Positions 25,001-32,584 of a stretch of DNA of 34,372 nucleotides are shown here, piece by piece. This DNA comes from Bacteriovoracaceae bacterium (GTDB lineage Bacteria; Bdellovibrionota; Bacteriovoracia; Bacteriovoracales; Bacteriovoracaceae). A program made the position numbers and the translations under genes. The notes beneath the pieces are model-generated. The model was not told the origin of the DNA and made no database searches. It saw only the letters and a program-made list of their open reading frames with translations. Every line of letters starts with the position of its first letter. The first letter of the stretch is position 1. The stretch lies in the NCBI GenBank assembly GCA_947450475.1, contig CANFVK010000011.1, positions 1-34,372 of the forward strand. The letters run 5' to 3'.

Positions 25001-26222
25001 TAAAGTGATAGTGTTCAGCGTCTATATTGATAAAAACTTGCTCTTCTTTTGCAACTAGTAAAATTTCTCTTAATCTTGGAGAAACTAATTCATAAGTGTA
25101 CTCAGGTGCATAAGGTTTAAAATCTGAACAAAGAGCTGAAACCTTAATAGATACATGGGCACGATTTATACCAGCTTTGTTCATTTCCCCTTTTTTTACA
25201 TGAAGTGAGAAACCTCTAACTAATTTTAAGACTTCATTTTTATAATGATCGGCTTCCTTTTCTGAAACAACTAGTTCACCAAGTTGATCAAGAGTGACGT
25301 CTCGACCAGTAATAGATAATGCTTTTAAGGATTTTTCTGCTTTTTCAATGGTCTCCCCTGCAATAAATCTCCTTGCCATTAGCTTAACTGCATTTCGTAC
25401 AAGGCTCGCCAAAATAAAAGATGGAATTGCAAATGCAACATAATAAATTATTTTAATGGCAAAAACATATCGACTTGGAATTGATCTTTCCTGGCCTTTC
25501 TTTTTTAATCTTCTAACTTTACGATTGTCTTTGAGAAAACGAGAAAGTGATTCCAAGAGAATTCTTTTTACCTCAGAGCCTTTTTTGTCGTGGTCCAAAG
25601 AAGGCAAAATAGCTAAAAACTTTAGTAAATGTATTCTAAGTAATGCATATTGAGCAGTAAGACCCAAGCCGAAATCAGAAAATCGCTCAAAAAGACTAGG
25701 TCGATAGTGATTTATGTTAATCAATAATTTTTTTACAATTTGCGAAGACCGATTATCTACATCCTTGAAACGAGAATTCGAAAAAAAGTCGGCAAGCTCT
25801 TGAGTTGAAGTTAAAGTTTCAATCACTGAGGGGAAGCTCTTAACCTGTAGAGAAACAGCAAGTTCTGCATGTCTTCGGAGTTCTTTGATACTCTCGACAT
25901 TCAGGTCAAGGATATCACTTTGCTGAAGTACAAAAAGTTCTTGAGAAAGCTTTGGAGTATAGAATCTAATTTCTTTTTTTGAGAAGAAAAAACCAATTAA
26001 AAATGGGGTTGAGCGAATTGAAAGTTCAATTCTAAAATCATTTAAAGGCTTTATACCAATATAAACTAATAACGATTTCCAAACATCATCATACAAATGA
26101 TTATCTTTATCGAGGATTTGAGACTCAAATTCCTCATAAAATACAAGCGACCATTGCGCAACAACGATCTTTTTTAATGATAAAAGAAAATCTTCTGGCT
26201 TTGCAGGCAATACCTTAAGCAT
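22038..26222 (-). CDS. putA: Bifunctional proline dehydrogenase / P5C dehydrogenase
   Basis: PutA oxidises proline to glutamate through two active sites, FAD-linked proline dehydrogenase and NAD-linked glutamate-semialdehyde dehydrogenase. From the ATG at 26222 (GGAGG five bases upstream; 20 in-frame codons before it are unlikely) it has 1394 residues. The ProDH barrel covers about 300-600, with VSIKVSALCSDFKPYAPEY, INIDAEHYHFRD, MPVRLVKGAYWDAE and RNYVPVG. The ALDH domain follows: SPWNFPLAIPCGMVASSLVA, the Glu of ITEMGGKNAV near 908, and Cys942 in FGHAGQKCSACSR. The last 300 residues fit the C-terminal ALDH-like domain of long PutA proteins. No ribbon-helix-helix DNA-binding domain is seen, so it should not autoregulate like E. 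coli PutA. Confidence 0.95.
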   Translation of the reverse strand: MLKVLPAKPEDFLLSLKKIVVAQWSLVFYEEFESQILDKDNHLYDDVWKSLLVYIGIKPLNDFRIELSIRSTPFLIGFFFSKKEIRFYTPKLSQELFVLQQSDILDLNVESIKELRRHAELAVSLQVKSFPSVIETLTSTQELADFFSNSRFKDVDNRSSQIVKKLLININHYRPSLFERFSDFGLGLTAQYALLRIHLLKFLAILPSLDHDKKGSEVKRILLESLSRFLKDNRKVRRLKKKGQERSIPSRYVFAIKIIYYVAFAIPSFILASLVRNAVKLMARRFIAGETIEKAEKSLKALSITGRDVTLDQLGELVVSEKEADHYKNEVLKLVRGFSLHVKKGEMNKAGINRAHVSIKVSALCSDFKPYAPEYTYELVSPRLREILLVAKEEQVFINIDAEHYHFRDIVFKIYERVLLETPELKDFQSTGIVIQAYLRDASAHLDQILNLAKKRQLIMPVRLVKGAYWDAETVEGDAHSFNAPQFLNKEETDIHFRQLIVKIFDSHPFLKLAIASHNFSDHAFAEACKDLLYPQVGEIEHQCLHMTYEALSTALAKMDWATRNYVPVGSLLVGMAYLVRRIMENSSQVGVLTIMRSHKKQQGLISPVAIHLQKKKDGKLLRDISESKIDEEFFNVSPVRMYLESERIWLNKALSEFALNDLSKEYFNSFELSGEFVNIYSSSNPSLLVGKIKFANLHDANNAISLIDSSYNDGKWANSKWPFRTAMLIKAACIMTSRRNALASLIVYEAGKTINEALADVDEAIDFLNYYARSEAYLQRNYTDLISRGPTVVISPWNFPLAIPCGMVASSLVAGNTVILKSAEQTPLITQLLVNILHESGIPKDVLIHLPGVGEVVGDFLVKDIRVSTVVFTGSKSVGTYISSITRKRLYKNLLFEKIYPVKAITEMGGKNAVIVTQNAELDETVSGILYSSFGHAGQKCSACSRVIVHNSLKNKLIERLKDATSDLKVGESTKFETSVNPVISQFDQTRLRDAARLSVEEALFHGGHVILDRSNEELPGYCVGPVLIELPFERAFDRQSFSQKELFGPIIHIIGFDSLDDAAKLYNSTDYALTGGIYSQSQNDIDYLLTKIESGNIYINRTITGARVAIEPFGGFKLSGTGPKAGGKHYVLALHQIFDNSIGKDLTEQVSLVEEGSDFRFDLCKPSKLSITSRKERMEKFLDSFVSNFEFYYRGIYGNHKETLRDYKKWISKSFVNFMERDHLNRVIPGQLNFNNYNFNVEHAVLVSTSDRPDLKSLIQVFSCLSVGTGLTILTRNQRSFEWWAGLKDVFYQSGFSKENLDVFLVSHQDLERSLNSSKLSIIIYEGPISEIDKHVTSLLGSGETDIRMKLILTSNDNFRAGDFYHQALNFINVRSLAVNTMRHGAPLDLDL

Positions 26223-26247
26223 CAGTCCTCCGAAATTTAAAAATTGC

Positions 26248-26275
26248 AGTATAAAATAGCTTAATTCTCTGCAAA
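26248..26275 (-). promoter_or_regulatory. Promoter candidate for putA-proC
   Basis: On the minus strand, TTTGCA (26275-26270), 16-base spacer, TATACT (26253-26248). The resulting leader of about 20 bases contains the GGAGG ribosome site of putA. Confidence 0.45.
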
Positions 26276-26320
26276 CTACCATCTATAAGGAAGCAATAAT
26301 TATCAAAAAAAACCAATTAT

Positions 26321-26349
26321 TTGACTTACTTTCAGATAATCCCTAAAAT
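26321..26349 (+). promoter_or_regulatory. Promoter predicting a leaderless transcript
   Basis: TTGACT (26321-26326), 17-base spacer, TAAAAT (26344-26349). The start site expected 6-7 bases further falls on the ATG at 26356 itself; no ribosome site lies between. Confidence 0.55.
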
Positions 26350-26355
26350 TTAACA

Positions 26356-27567
26356 ATGATCAGCATTACTTCCTTAAATTTGTTAGTTCAATCCCTAAAT
26401 TTGGCTTTTTCTAACCAAGTTTTCTATGAATTAAAGGATCTTGAAGTTCTGGAAAAAGAAAGAAATTTTGAAGAATTTCTAAGTCACGTAAACGATATTC
26501 GCCCAAGTGAAAGAAGTAAACATTGGAAAGAGATGTTTCAATCCATGGCAATAGGACTAATCGATTACAAAATTAAAAGTAAGGATTTTTCGGAAGCCTC
26601 ATTTAAGCAAATAGAACAAATCGGAAAATCTTCCGCAATGATGAATGATGAATTCTTTCAACTCAAAAGAGCTATGTTTGCAAAAAAATATTTTACAGAA
26701 TGTTTTAAAAAACTAACCAATTTTGCAGAATTGTCGGATAAGTCAAGCCAAAAACTTAGTTGTGAAAACAGTATCAGCAACTTTTGGCTTTTTTCAAAAA
26801 AAGACCCAGACATAGGACTTGATTTGGCCCAAATTATTGAAAAAAATAATGCAAAAATTAATACATGGGTCTTTTATCAAAGAGCACTCCAGGACAATAT
26901 TGCCCAACTTTATTGCCAAAAACCATTCATTCAAAAAGCAATACTCAAAAAATTGAATGAAGAAAGTTTTCAAAAAGAATTTAATGGCAATTATAGAGAT
27001 TTATTAGATAAATATGTTCCAAACACATGCTTTAATCAATTGGTCGAACCTCTGCGGGCAACTGTCATTTCTCAAAATGCGAATAGCATAGAAAGAGAGC
27101 TGGCAATTAATCTCCTGGAAGCTAAAAACAAAATCTCTAGTGAAGATTCTGATCTATATGCAGTTATTTACCTACTTAATGGTCCAATTGTAGGAGACAA
27201 GTTCAATCTAGCATGGATTAAGATTGAAAAATTGAATGACAGTTTTTCCAAAAGGCAAATTCTGCTAAAGCGAATACGAGAACTTGAAACACTTCCAGAC
27301 CAAATATTTAATGACCCCGAAATGCCAAGACATAAAGCCATTATAAATTTATTTGCAAAAAATTTTCCAGAATATCTTAGCTTTTATGGTGATGAGTGTA
27401 TTAATTCACTCTCTAACAGAAATCCAGTCACCGGGATAGTCCCCTCTTCCTTGAATTGTAGCCAATTTTTAAAGGCCGCAAATGCACAAAAAAAGGCCAT
27501 TAATAGCGCAACTAATCCGTGGGTAAGTGATTCTGTCGAGACTCAATTTTCGGCCTTAAAAAGATAA
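26356..27567 (+). CDS. Protein of unknown function, probably exported
   Basis: I do not recognise this 403-residue protein. The N-terminus MISITSLNLLVQSLNLAFSN is hydrophobic with polar residues and could be a weak signal peptide; later methionines would leave none. The body is helical and rich in Lys, Asn, Phe and Leu, with scattered cysteines (FTECFK, KLSCENS, LYCQKP, NTCFNQ, DECINS, NCSQF). There is no known motif. The gene diverges from putA. Its promoter appears to put the transcript start at the ATG, so the mRNA may be leaderless. A terminator shared with the convergent H1/SWIB gene follows 25 bases after the stop. Confidence 0.7.
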   Translation: MISITSLNLLVQSLNLAFSNQVFYELKDLEVLEKERNFEEFLSHVNDIRPSERSKHWKEMFQSMAIGLIDYKIKSKDFSEASFKQIEQIGKSSAMMNDEFFQLKRAMFAKKYFTECFKKLTNFAELSDKSSQKLSCENSISNFWLFSKKDPDIGLDLAQIIEKNNAKINTWVFYQRALQDNIAQLYCQKPFIQKAILKKLNEESFQKEFNGNYRDLLDKYVPNTCFNQLVEPLRATVISQNANSIERELAINLLEAKNKISSEDSDLYAVIYLLNGPIVGDKFNLAWIKIEKLNDSFSKRQILLKRIRELETLPDQIFNDPEMPRHKAIINLFAKNFPEYLSFYGDECINSLSNRNPVTGIVPSSLNCSQFLKAANAQKKAINSATNPWVSDSVETQFSALKR

Positions 27568-27583
27568 TAATAAAAAATTGGCA

Positions 27584-27609
27584 AAAAAAAACCCACTCAA
27601 ATGAGTGGG
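27584..27609. terminator. Bidirectional intrinsic terminator
   Basis: CCCACTC (27592-27598), loop AAAT, GAGTGGG (27603-27609). Reading minus, the stem is followed by eight or nine T, a strong terminator for the H1/SWIB gene. Reading plus, CTTT then mixed bases follow, a weaker one for the gene at 26356. Confidence 0.88.
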
Positions 27610-27637
27610 CTTTAATTATAACTCGTAAAAGAATTAA

Positions 27638-28093
27638 TTACGAAAGGTGTTTACCAACAATTCCTGCAAGTTCGAACATAGTTACTTCTTTTTTTCCAAA
27701 AAGTTTAGCTAGTTTATCATCTGCAATAATGTTTCTTTTGTTTTTTGGGTTTTGAAGATTGTGCTTCTTGATGTAATCCCAAATTTTAGAAACAACTTGA
27801 GTTCTAGGAAGTGGCTTGTTTCCAACGATTTCAGCAAGAATCGCTGAAGGTGTAAGAGCTTTCATGAAAGCAGCATTTGGCTTTCTTGCAGTCTTAACTT
27901 TTGGAGCTGCTGCTTTTTTAGTAGCTTTTGGAGCTGCTGCTTTTTTAGTAGCTTTTGGAGCTGCTGCTTTTTTAGTAGCTTTTGGAGCTGCTTTTTTAGT
28001 AGCTTTTGGAGCTGCTTTTTTAGTAGCTTTTGGAGCTGCTTTTTTAGTAGCTTTTGGAGCTGCTTTTTTAGTAGCTTTTTTCTTTACTGCCAT
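27638..28093 (-). CDS. Histone H1-like tail fused to a SWIB domain
   Basis: This 151-residue basic DNA-associated protein has two parts. Residues 1-70 are almost only Lys, Ala, Pro and Thr, in repeats of KKAAPKAT (four) and KKAAAPKAT (two full copies and a variant third), like the tail of histone H1 and bacterial H1-like proteins. Residues 74-151 form a SWIB/MDM2-type domain: LTPSAILAEIVGNKPLPRTQ, VVSKIWDYIKKHNLQNPKNK, then IIADDKLAKLFGK and VTMFELAGIVGKHL. H1-SWIB fusions are known from chlamydiae and other bacteria and are thought to compact the nucleoid. The ATG has GGAGGA 7 bases upstream, a strong site fitting an abundant protein. Positions 28094-28345 upstream are AT-rich and gene-free. 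Confidence 0.9.
   Translation of the reverse strand: MAVKKKATKKAAPKATKKAAPKATKKAAPKATKKAAPKATKKAAAPKATKKAAAPKATKKAAAPKVKTARKPNAAFMKALTPSAILAEIVGNKPLPRTQVVSKIWDYIKKHNLQNPKNKRNIIADDKLAKLFGKKEVTMFELAGIVGKHLS
27896..28069 (-). repeat. Tandem 24/27-bp coding repeats
   Basis: The lysine/alanine tail is encoded by near-identical units of 24 bp (four copies) then 27 bp (two full copies and a variant third), differing by one GCA/GCT-type alanine codon. Copy number of such perfect repeats is prone to change by slippage. Confidence 0.9.
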
Positions 28094-28315
28094 TCGAGGA
28101 TCCTCCGTTAAAATTAGACAGTTGTAGGCGTGTCTAAAGTTGTTAAAGTTAAAGAAATCTAAAATTAATACGCAATTTATAAAATCAATTTCATATAGGA
28201 AAAAAAAATTAGAATTCTACTTTTTGCCCAGTGAAAATCATTTATATATAAATTATTGCTTTAAAATTTTGATCATGTCTATAAGAAAAATGAAAAAAAA
28301 ATAATTTTTTCGAGA

Positions 28316-28333
28316 AAGCCCCCTAGGGAGCTT
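28316..28333 (-). terminator. Weak terminator-like hairpin after the GNAT-like gene
   Basis: On the minus strand, AAGCTCCC and GGGGGCTT pair across a two-base TA core with one bulge. Only TTTCTC follows, so termination is uncertain. Confidence 0.3.
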
Positions 28334-28345
28334 CTTAGTAAGGGC

Positions 28346-28789
28346 CTACTTGATAGACTTTACCCATTCTACAACTAAACCTTCAGGGCCCAATTTACGA
28401 GGCGTTTTTTTGTATTGATGACTCTCATTTAGAGAATACATCCTAAAATTATCAATCCTGCAGTAGTGATAGATTCTTTTAAGCTTGTTTTCACGAGCCA
28501 CTTTCTCAAAAAACTCTTTAATAGTATGCGAGAAGCCACTGCCTTGATGGGTAATTTTAATTGCAGTATTTTTGGTTAAGAGAGATTCTTCCTCGATTTT
28601 ATAGAAAACAGCTGCCATGATCTCACCTTCGAGCATCAAAGAATAAAGCTCCCAGCCCTCGGCTACTTCCTTTTTTATTTCATCAAAGGTCCATTTAAAA
28701 TCTGGGGAATCAGAAAAAGCATCTATATTATAGTCCAGAATTGACTTAATATCCTTTTCACTTTTAGCCCTCTTAAAATTCACTTTCAT
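28346..28789 (-). CDS. GNAT-like acetyltransferase domain protein
   Basis: This protein has 147 residues from the ATG at 28789, chosen because AAAGGA stands 5 bases upstream. Earlier in-frame Met codons (to 28834) add sequence with no ribosome site. The order of elements fits a GNAT fold: MKVNFKRAKSEKDIKSILDY at the start, a central strand pair LYSLMLEGEIMAAVFYKIE, the segment ITHQGSGFSHTIKEFFEKVA in place of the usual acetyl-CoA loop, and RIYHYCRIDNFRMYSLNESH near the end. The Q/RxxGxG/A loop is represented by HQGSGF. The substrate is unknown. It follows the cytochrome gene by 61 bases on the same strand. Confidence 0.6.
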   Translation of the reverse strand: MKVNFKRAKSEKDIKSILDYNIDAFSDSPDFKWTFDEIKKEVAEGWELYSLMLEGEIMAAVFYKIEEESLLTKNTAIKITHQGSGFSHTIKEFFEKVARENKLKRIYHYCRIDNFRMYSLNESHQYKKTPRKLGPEGLVVEWVKSIK

Positions 28790-28850
28790 GGCAATCCTTT
28801 GCATTTTAGAGTCCCAATGCAGGTCTAAACCCACCCAAAATTGGACTTGG

Positions 28851-29156
28851 TTATTGTAATTTAGAGATATAAGCCGCTAAATCTTTCATATCTTGCTCGT
28901 TTAGTTTGTTCAAATAAGGAAGCATTACTGGGTTTTTTCTGATTATGCCAGCTTTGATATCCTGCAATTGCTTTATAATATACCACTCGTATTGGCCGGC
29001 AATGTGGGGTGCTTTTTGCGCAGGTATTCCCTCTCCTTTTTGACCATGGCAAGTCATACATTGCTTAAAAAGTTCTGCACCTTTTCCAGCGTCTTGAGTG
29101 AATGCTCTGGGGGGGATAAATGAAAGGAAAATAAAAAGTAATAAAAAGTTCTTCAT
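28851..29156 (-). CDS. Monohaem class I cytochrome c
   Basis: This 101-residue periplasmic electron carrier starts at the ATG at 29156, with AAAGGA 6 bases upstream; a TTG two codons earlier overlaps the spacing. The signal peptide MKNFLLLFIFLSFIPPRAFT is followed by QDAGKGAELF. The haem site CMTCH is at residues 33-37, with GQKGEGIPAQKAPHIAGQYE after it. The likely axial Met is in KNPVMLPYLNKL, before the C-terminal helix DMKDLAAYISKL. The layout matches c4/c553-type cytochromes. No partner oxidase is in the window, so its electron-transfer chain is unknown. Confidence 0.92.
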   Translation of the reverse strand: MKNFLLLFIFLSFIPPRAFTQDAGKGAELFKQCMTCHGQKGEGIPAQKAPHIAGQYEWYIIKQLQDIKAGIIRKNPVMLPYLNKLNEQDMKDLAAYISKLQ

Positions 29157-29210
29157 AGACAATCCTTTATGCTAAATCAAATGAATCAAATTAAATTTTA
29201 CTCTAAGAAA

Positions 29211-29975
29211 TTATGAGTCGGCAACCAAATTTAAAGAGTGGTTATTTGTTCCGCTGCTAAAGATGATATTTAGTAGATTCTGGATGACACTCAAGTCGAT
29301 TTTGTCATCATTTTTAATAAATATGGAATTATTTTGGACATAAATTAGCTGAATTTTTTTCGAATCTAGGAAAAGATCATTGAAATGATCAATGATAGAT
29401 TTCACCATCATATTTTTATCAAAAAGACTTAAATCCTCCCAATTTTTGCTATTTTTTGCCAAATTATTTGCTAAAGAAAAGATTTCAATTAAAACATTAG
29501 CAACTAACGTAGCTTTGAAATCCTCAAAAAAAGCTTTAGAATCTTCCCATAGATCCAAAGGAATGCTTACTCGTTCATTAGAATCACGGAGATAATTTTC
29601 GATTTCTCTAAAGTTTAAACTGTGAAGATAATTTAAGTTTTTTTTTATAACTAAACGAGAAAGAGTTTCTGCGATTATTATTGGAGAGATTCGGGATGAA
29701 CAAGAATCTGACAAAGTATATCCTAACGATAAAAAGATTAATTTTTTTGGGTCCGAATAATCACCAGAAAAAGAGAGTTTCCAGCTAATTGTTCTCCTGA
29801 ATAAACCATCTCCCACATCGATTCCTAATAAATGCAATGGCTCCTGAATCATTTTTTGGGCACGATTTGATAAAACAAGTGACATAATTACCAACATTAA
29901 GGGGCGTTTGAAGTCATAATAAACATTTATTCCATGAGAAGAATTCTTTAATTCAATGGAGACTTTTAATAACAA
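29211..29975 (-). CDS. Protein of unknown function
   Basis: I do not recognise this protein of up to 254 residues. There is no signal peptide, membrane segment or known motif. It has a serine- and glycine-containing middle (LGYTLSDSCSSRISP) and a helical, Lys/Asn/Leu-rich C-terminal half. The start is unsure: 29975 is a TTG without a ribosome site, and in-frame ATGs at 29897 and 29885 also lack one. The gene diverges from the binding-protein-like gene at 30111. Confidence 0.6.
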   Translation of the reverse strand: MLLKVSIELKNSSHGINVYYDFKRPLMLVIMSLVLSNRAQKMIQEPLHLLGIDVGDGLFRRTISWKLSFSGDYSDPKKLIFLSLGYTLSDSCSSRISPIIIAETLSRLVIKKNLNYLHSLNFREIENYLRDSNERVSIPLDLWEDSKAFFEDFKATLVANVLIEIFSLANNLAKNSKNWEDLSLFDKNMMVKSIIDHFNDLFLDSKKIQLIYVQNNSIFIKNDDKIDLSVIQNLLNIIFSSGTNNHSLNLVADS

Positions 29976-30110
29976 TCAAAATTTATAAATTCAATATAAT
30001 TTTATTAAGAACTAACTAGCCAATGAGTAGATACATCACTTAAAATTAGAGTGTTAGTGCCTTTTTTACTAAATGCAAATCAAGTCGATGAAAATCAAGG
30101 ACAAAAGACA

Positions 30111-31202
30111 ATGAAAAAAAGTCAATTATTAACAATCGCTTTAATAATGCTTTTATCCGGAATATTAGGTTTTGTTGTTATTGCTAAATTTGGTGATAAA
30201 ATCGGCCTTGGATCTCTTTCACGGGCCTTTCATGTTTCCAATGATAGCAAAACTCAATATTTTATTATGTCAGTTCCTCCCTCCAACAATTTTAAAGGCA
30301 ATAACATTGTAGACCTTTTCAACAAATCAATGGGAACAGATTTTAGAATCTCTCGCATCAATGAATTTCGTTTTTGGGACGATGACTGCCAAATAGATTC
30401 TGACCCTTTCGAAGTTGGTTTAATTCTTCCAATGCAACTTGCTTGTTATAACCAAAAACTAGGTGGCCAAAAATACATGGCGATTGGCAAACAAATGGGA
30501 TGTAGCGCATCTTTCTACGTTTTATCTATGGAAAGTGGTCAAGTAGACCCAGAACAACTCAATGGTAAGAAAATTGGTGTATTCCGTATTAGCAATAATC
30601 TTGGGCGACTTTTTTTCAATGAACCTAAAACCATAACCCCATCTCTAATAACTGAATCAGATAATGCAAAATCTTTATTTCAAAAACTTAAAAACAAAAA
30701 AATTGATTATATCGTAAGCGGCGGCTTTGCATTTAATGATGACTTGCATTTTATTAGACTAGTTGGAGAAAAATTAAGCCTGATAGAATTACATGAAAAG
30801 GCAAATAAGATAAGCGTGAATCATATCGAAAACATGAAACTGCCTTGCTATTTACTAACCGTAAATACAACTAATTCCAGATTCAACACGGAGGAAAAAA
30901 GAAAAGATTTTTTAAACAAACTAAATTCAAATTTTAAACAAATACCAATTGAAAAACTCACCAACAACACTCAATTATTTGCTCCGTTTTCTAAAGAAGA
31001 ATCAACTCGCTTAAAGGGAATGCTGATGAGGTCTTTTGGCTATACCCTCAATTCTACATCAAAAGACGATTCAGAACTTGAAGACCCCCAAGAAGATGGC
31101 ACTAGCAGAGACCAAGGTGGCAACAACAACAACAACGACGAAGTTAAAGAGATGGGTCAGAACCCCGGTGACGGCAATAGTAACAACACACTTTTAAAGT
31201 GA
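30111..31202 (+). CDS. Membrane-anchored type 2 periplasmic-binding-protein-like protein
   Basis: This protein has 363 residues from the ATG at 30111 (AGGA 9 bases upstream; the in-frame GTG at 30051 adds 20 residues that break the signal region). An N-terminal signal or anchor (MKKSQLLTIALIMLLSGILG) precedes a domain resembling PhnD/NMT1-type solute-binding proteins: YFIMSVPPSNNF, VGLILPMQLACYNQKLGGQK, the hinge-like block QLNGKKIGVFRISNNLGRLF and KKIDYIVSGGFAFN. The last 50 residues are a low-complexity Asp/Asn/Gly tail. The ligand is unknown. No permease or ATPase gene is near. It converges with the sulfatase-like gene 8 bases later. Confidence 0.68.
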   Translation: MKKSQLLTIALIMLLSGILGFVVIAKFGDKIGLGSLSRAFHVSNDSKTQYFIMSVPPSNNFKGNNIVDLFNKSMGTDFRISRINEFRFWDDDCQIDSDPFEVGLILPMQLACYNQKLGGQKYMAIGKQMGCSASFYVLSMESGQVDPEQLNGKKIGVFRISNNLGRLFFNEPKTITPSLITESDNAKSLFQKLKNKKIDYIVSGGFAFNDDLHFIRLVGEKLSLIELHEKANKISVNHIENMKLPCYLLTVNTTNSRFNTEEKRKDFLNKLNSNFKQIPIEKLTNNTQLFAPFSKEESTRLKGMLMRSFGYTLNSTSKDDSELEDPQEDGTSRDQGGNNNNNDEVKEMGQNPGDGNSNNTLLK

Positions 31203-31210
31203 ACCCTGAC

Positions 31211-32584
31211 TTAGAAATTATAAGCACTAATACAAGTGCCGTTATTAAACTTAAGTCGATCTAACTTAAATTTAATATTGGTTTGCATTTGCATTTTTAT
31301 AGTTTTATTTATTGAAGAAATATCTACTTTCTCATTAGGATCGTTATTCAAATTAAACAATTGAAATTCATCAGATATCAAATTATAAATTCCCTTCCAA
31401 CCGTTCGCCTGCCTAATAGCTGCAATGTTGCCAGCACAGTTGAAACTATAAATTTTGCTACTGCGTTCCTCGTTTGAAATTAAAAAATTATCAAAATCAC
31501 TATAAACAGATGAAACACTTGTTAGAAAAGACAATTGTGATTCTTGTTCTTTTTGGGATACCTGAGAATGAACTAATTGCATCTTGGTTTGGCCTGAAAG
31601 ATGAGCAGAGTAAAAAAAGCTTGTAACCTCATCGTATGGAATTCCGGCATGAGTTAAGTTGTCATGCTCCATAAAAGCTTCTCCATGGTCACCAGTTATC
31701 ACAAAATTCATACTATTTTCATAATTAGATTTGTATAAATCATAAATCTTTCCAACTAACTTATCTAAAACCCCTAGCCTGAAACGATAAACTTTTTCCA
31801 GTAATGCAAAATCGACATTTTGCCCCTTAGACTTTGACCAATTTACAAATTCATCATGGTCATTTGTATAATCAATCCGTGTTCCATTTTTTATGAAGTA
31901 ATTTGTGAATTCTTTAAAACCAAAGAGTACTTGAAAAAATATTTTTTTATCCGGATAAGATGCAAAATTTTTTTTATAGTTTTCTATCAAATCAATTTCT
32001 GATTTTTCTAACACTTGGCTCTTAAGCATTAGTGCGTAAAGTTGATCAGTAAGATAGGGGTAATGCATTAATTTAAAGTGAACAATGGAAATATTACTAC
32101 TCCCACTAGCTGCTTGCTTCATTAAATTGGCAATTTCAGTAAATTCATTATCTACCGAGGTTAACCTAACATCATCGTAATAATCCGAAATATCATCTTC
32201 AACATTTTCAACAGCAGGTACTCTTAAAAATGTATGATGAATGATATCACTATCCCAAACTTGAAGTGGAAGTTCATTTTTTTGATCGTATTTTCTATAT
32301 TTTTCTTTCCAGCTTTCTCTGGCAAAATATCGTTTAAGATTGGACCAAGAAACATTAGAATAAGCATTCATGAAGACTAAAGACTGGCTAAAAACTCTAC
32401 CAATATTAGAATAAGTTGAATTATTTGAATATATTGGTAGAAATTTTCTACTGACTGAACAAAAACTCAATACAAAAGTATTCTTTGTTTTAACTTCAAC
32501 GGAAGAAGTATTTTTTTTAGCCGAAGTTGCACATGCAGAAATCAAAACTAGTATGATCAGCGCTTGGATATAAGTTTTTACCAT
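31211..32584 (-). CDS. Lipoprotein resembling a degenerate sulfatase
   Basis: This 457-residue protein has a signal peptide with lipobox LISAC, Cys18 being the lipidation site, so it sits on a membrane facing the periplasm. It has alkaline phosphatase/sulfatase-superfamily blocks: SIVHFKLMHYPYLTD (166-180), FVITGDHGEAFMEHDNLTHA (294-313) and the C-terminal GIYNLISDEFQLFNLNNDPN. The N-terminal D-x-x-R metal motif of active members is not evident: the equivalent stretch reads FVLSFCSVSRKF. The usual CxPxR sulfatase-maturation motif is also absent; the aligned stretch is NAYSNVSWSNLKRYF. It may be a phosphotransferase-type member or inactive. It overlaps the upstream gene by one base (TAATG). 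Confidence 0.72.
   Translation of the reverse strand: MVKTYIQALIILVLISACATSAKKNTSSVEVKTKNTFVLSFCSVSRKFLPIYSNNSTYSNIGRVFSQSLVFMNAYSNVSWSNLKRYFARESWKEKYRKYDQKNELPLQVWDSDIIHHTFLRVPAVENVEDDISDYYDDVRLTSVDNEFTEIANLMKQAASGSSNISIVHFKLMHYPYLTDQLYALMLKSQVLEKSEIDLIENYKKNFASYPDKKIFFQVLFGFKEFTNYFIKNGTRIDYTNDHDEFVNWSKSKGQNVDFALLEKVYRFRLGVLDKLVGKIYDLYKSNYENSMNFVITGDHGEAFMEHDNLTHAGIPYDEVTSFFYSAHLSGQTKMQLVHSQVSQKEQESQLSFLTSVSSVYSDFDNFLISNEERSSKIYSFNCAGNIAAIRQANGWKGIYNLISDEFQLFNLNNDPNEKVDISSINKTIKMQMQTNIKFKLDRLKFNNGTCISAYNF

Noticed and set aside
26223..26282. A 20-codon N-terminal extension of PutA.
   Set aside because: The strong GGAGG site lies within it, directly before the inner ATG, and a promoter candidate overlaps it.
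27816..28127. Plus-strand reading frame of 103 codons across the H1/SWIB gene.
   Set aside because: It is the antisense of the lysine/alanine repeats, giving a repetitive FLVAFGAA pattern, and has no ribosome site.
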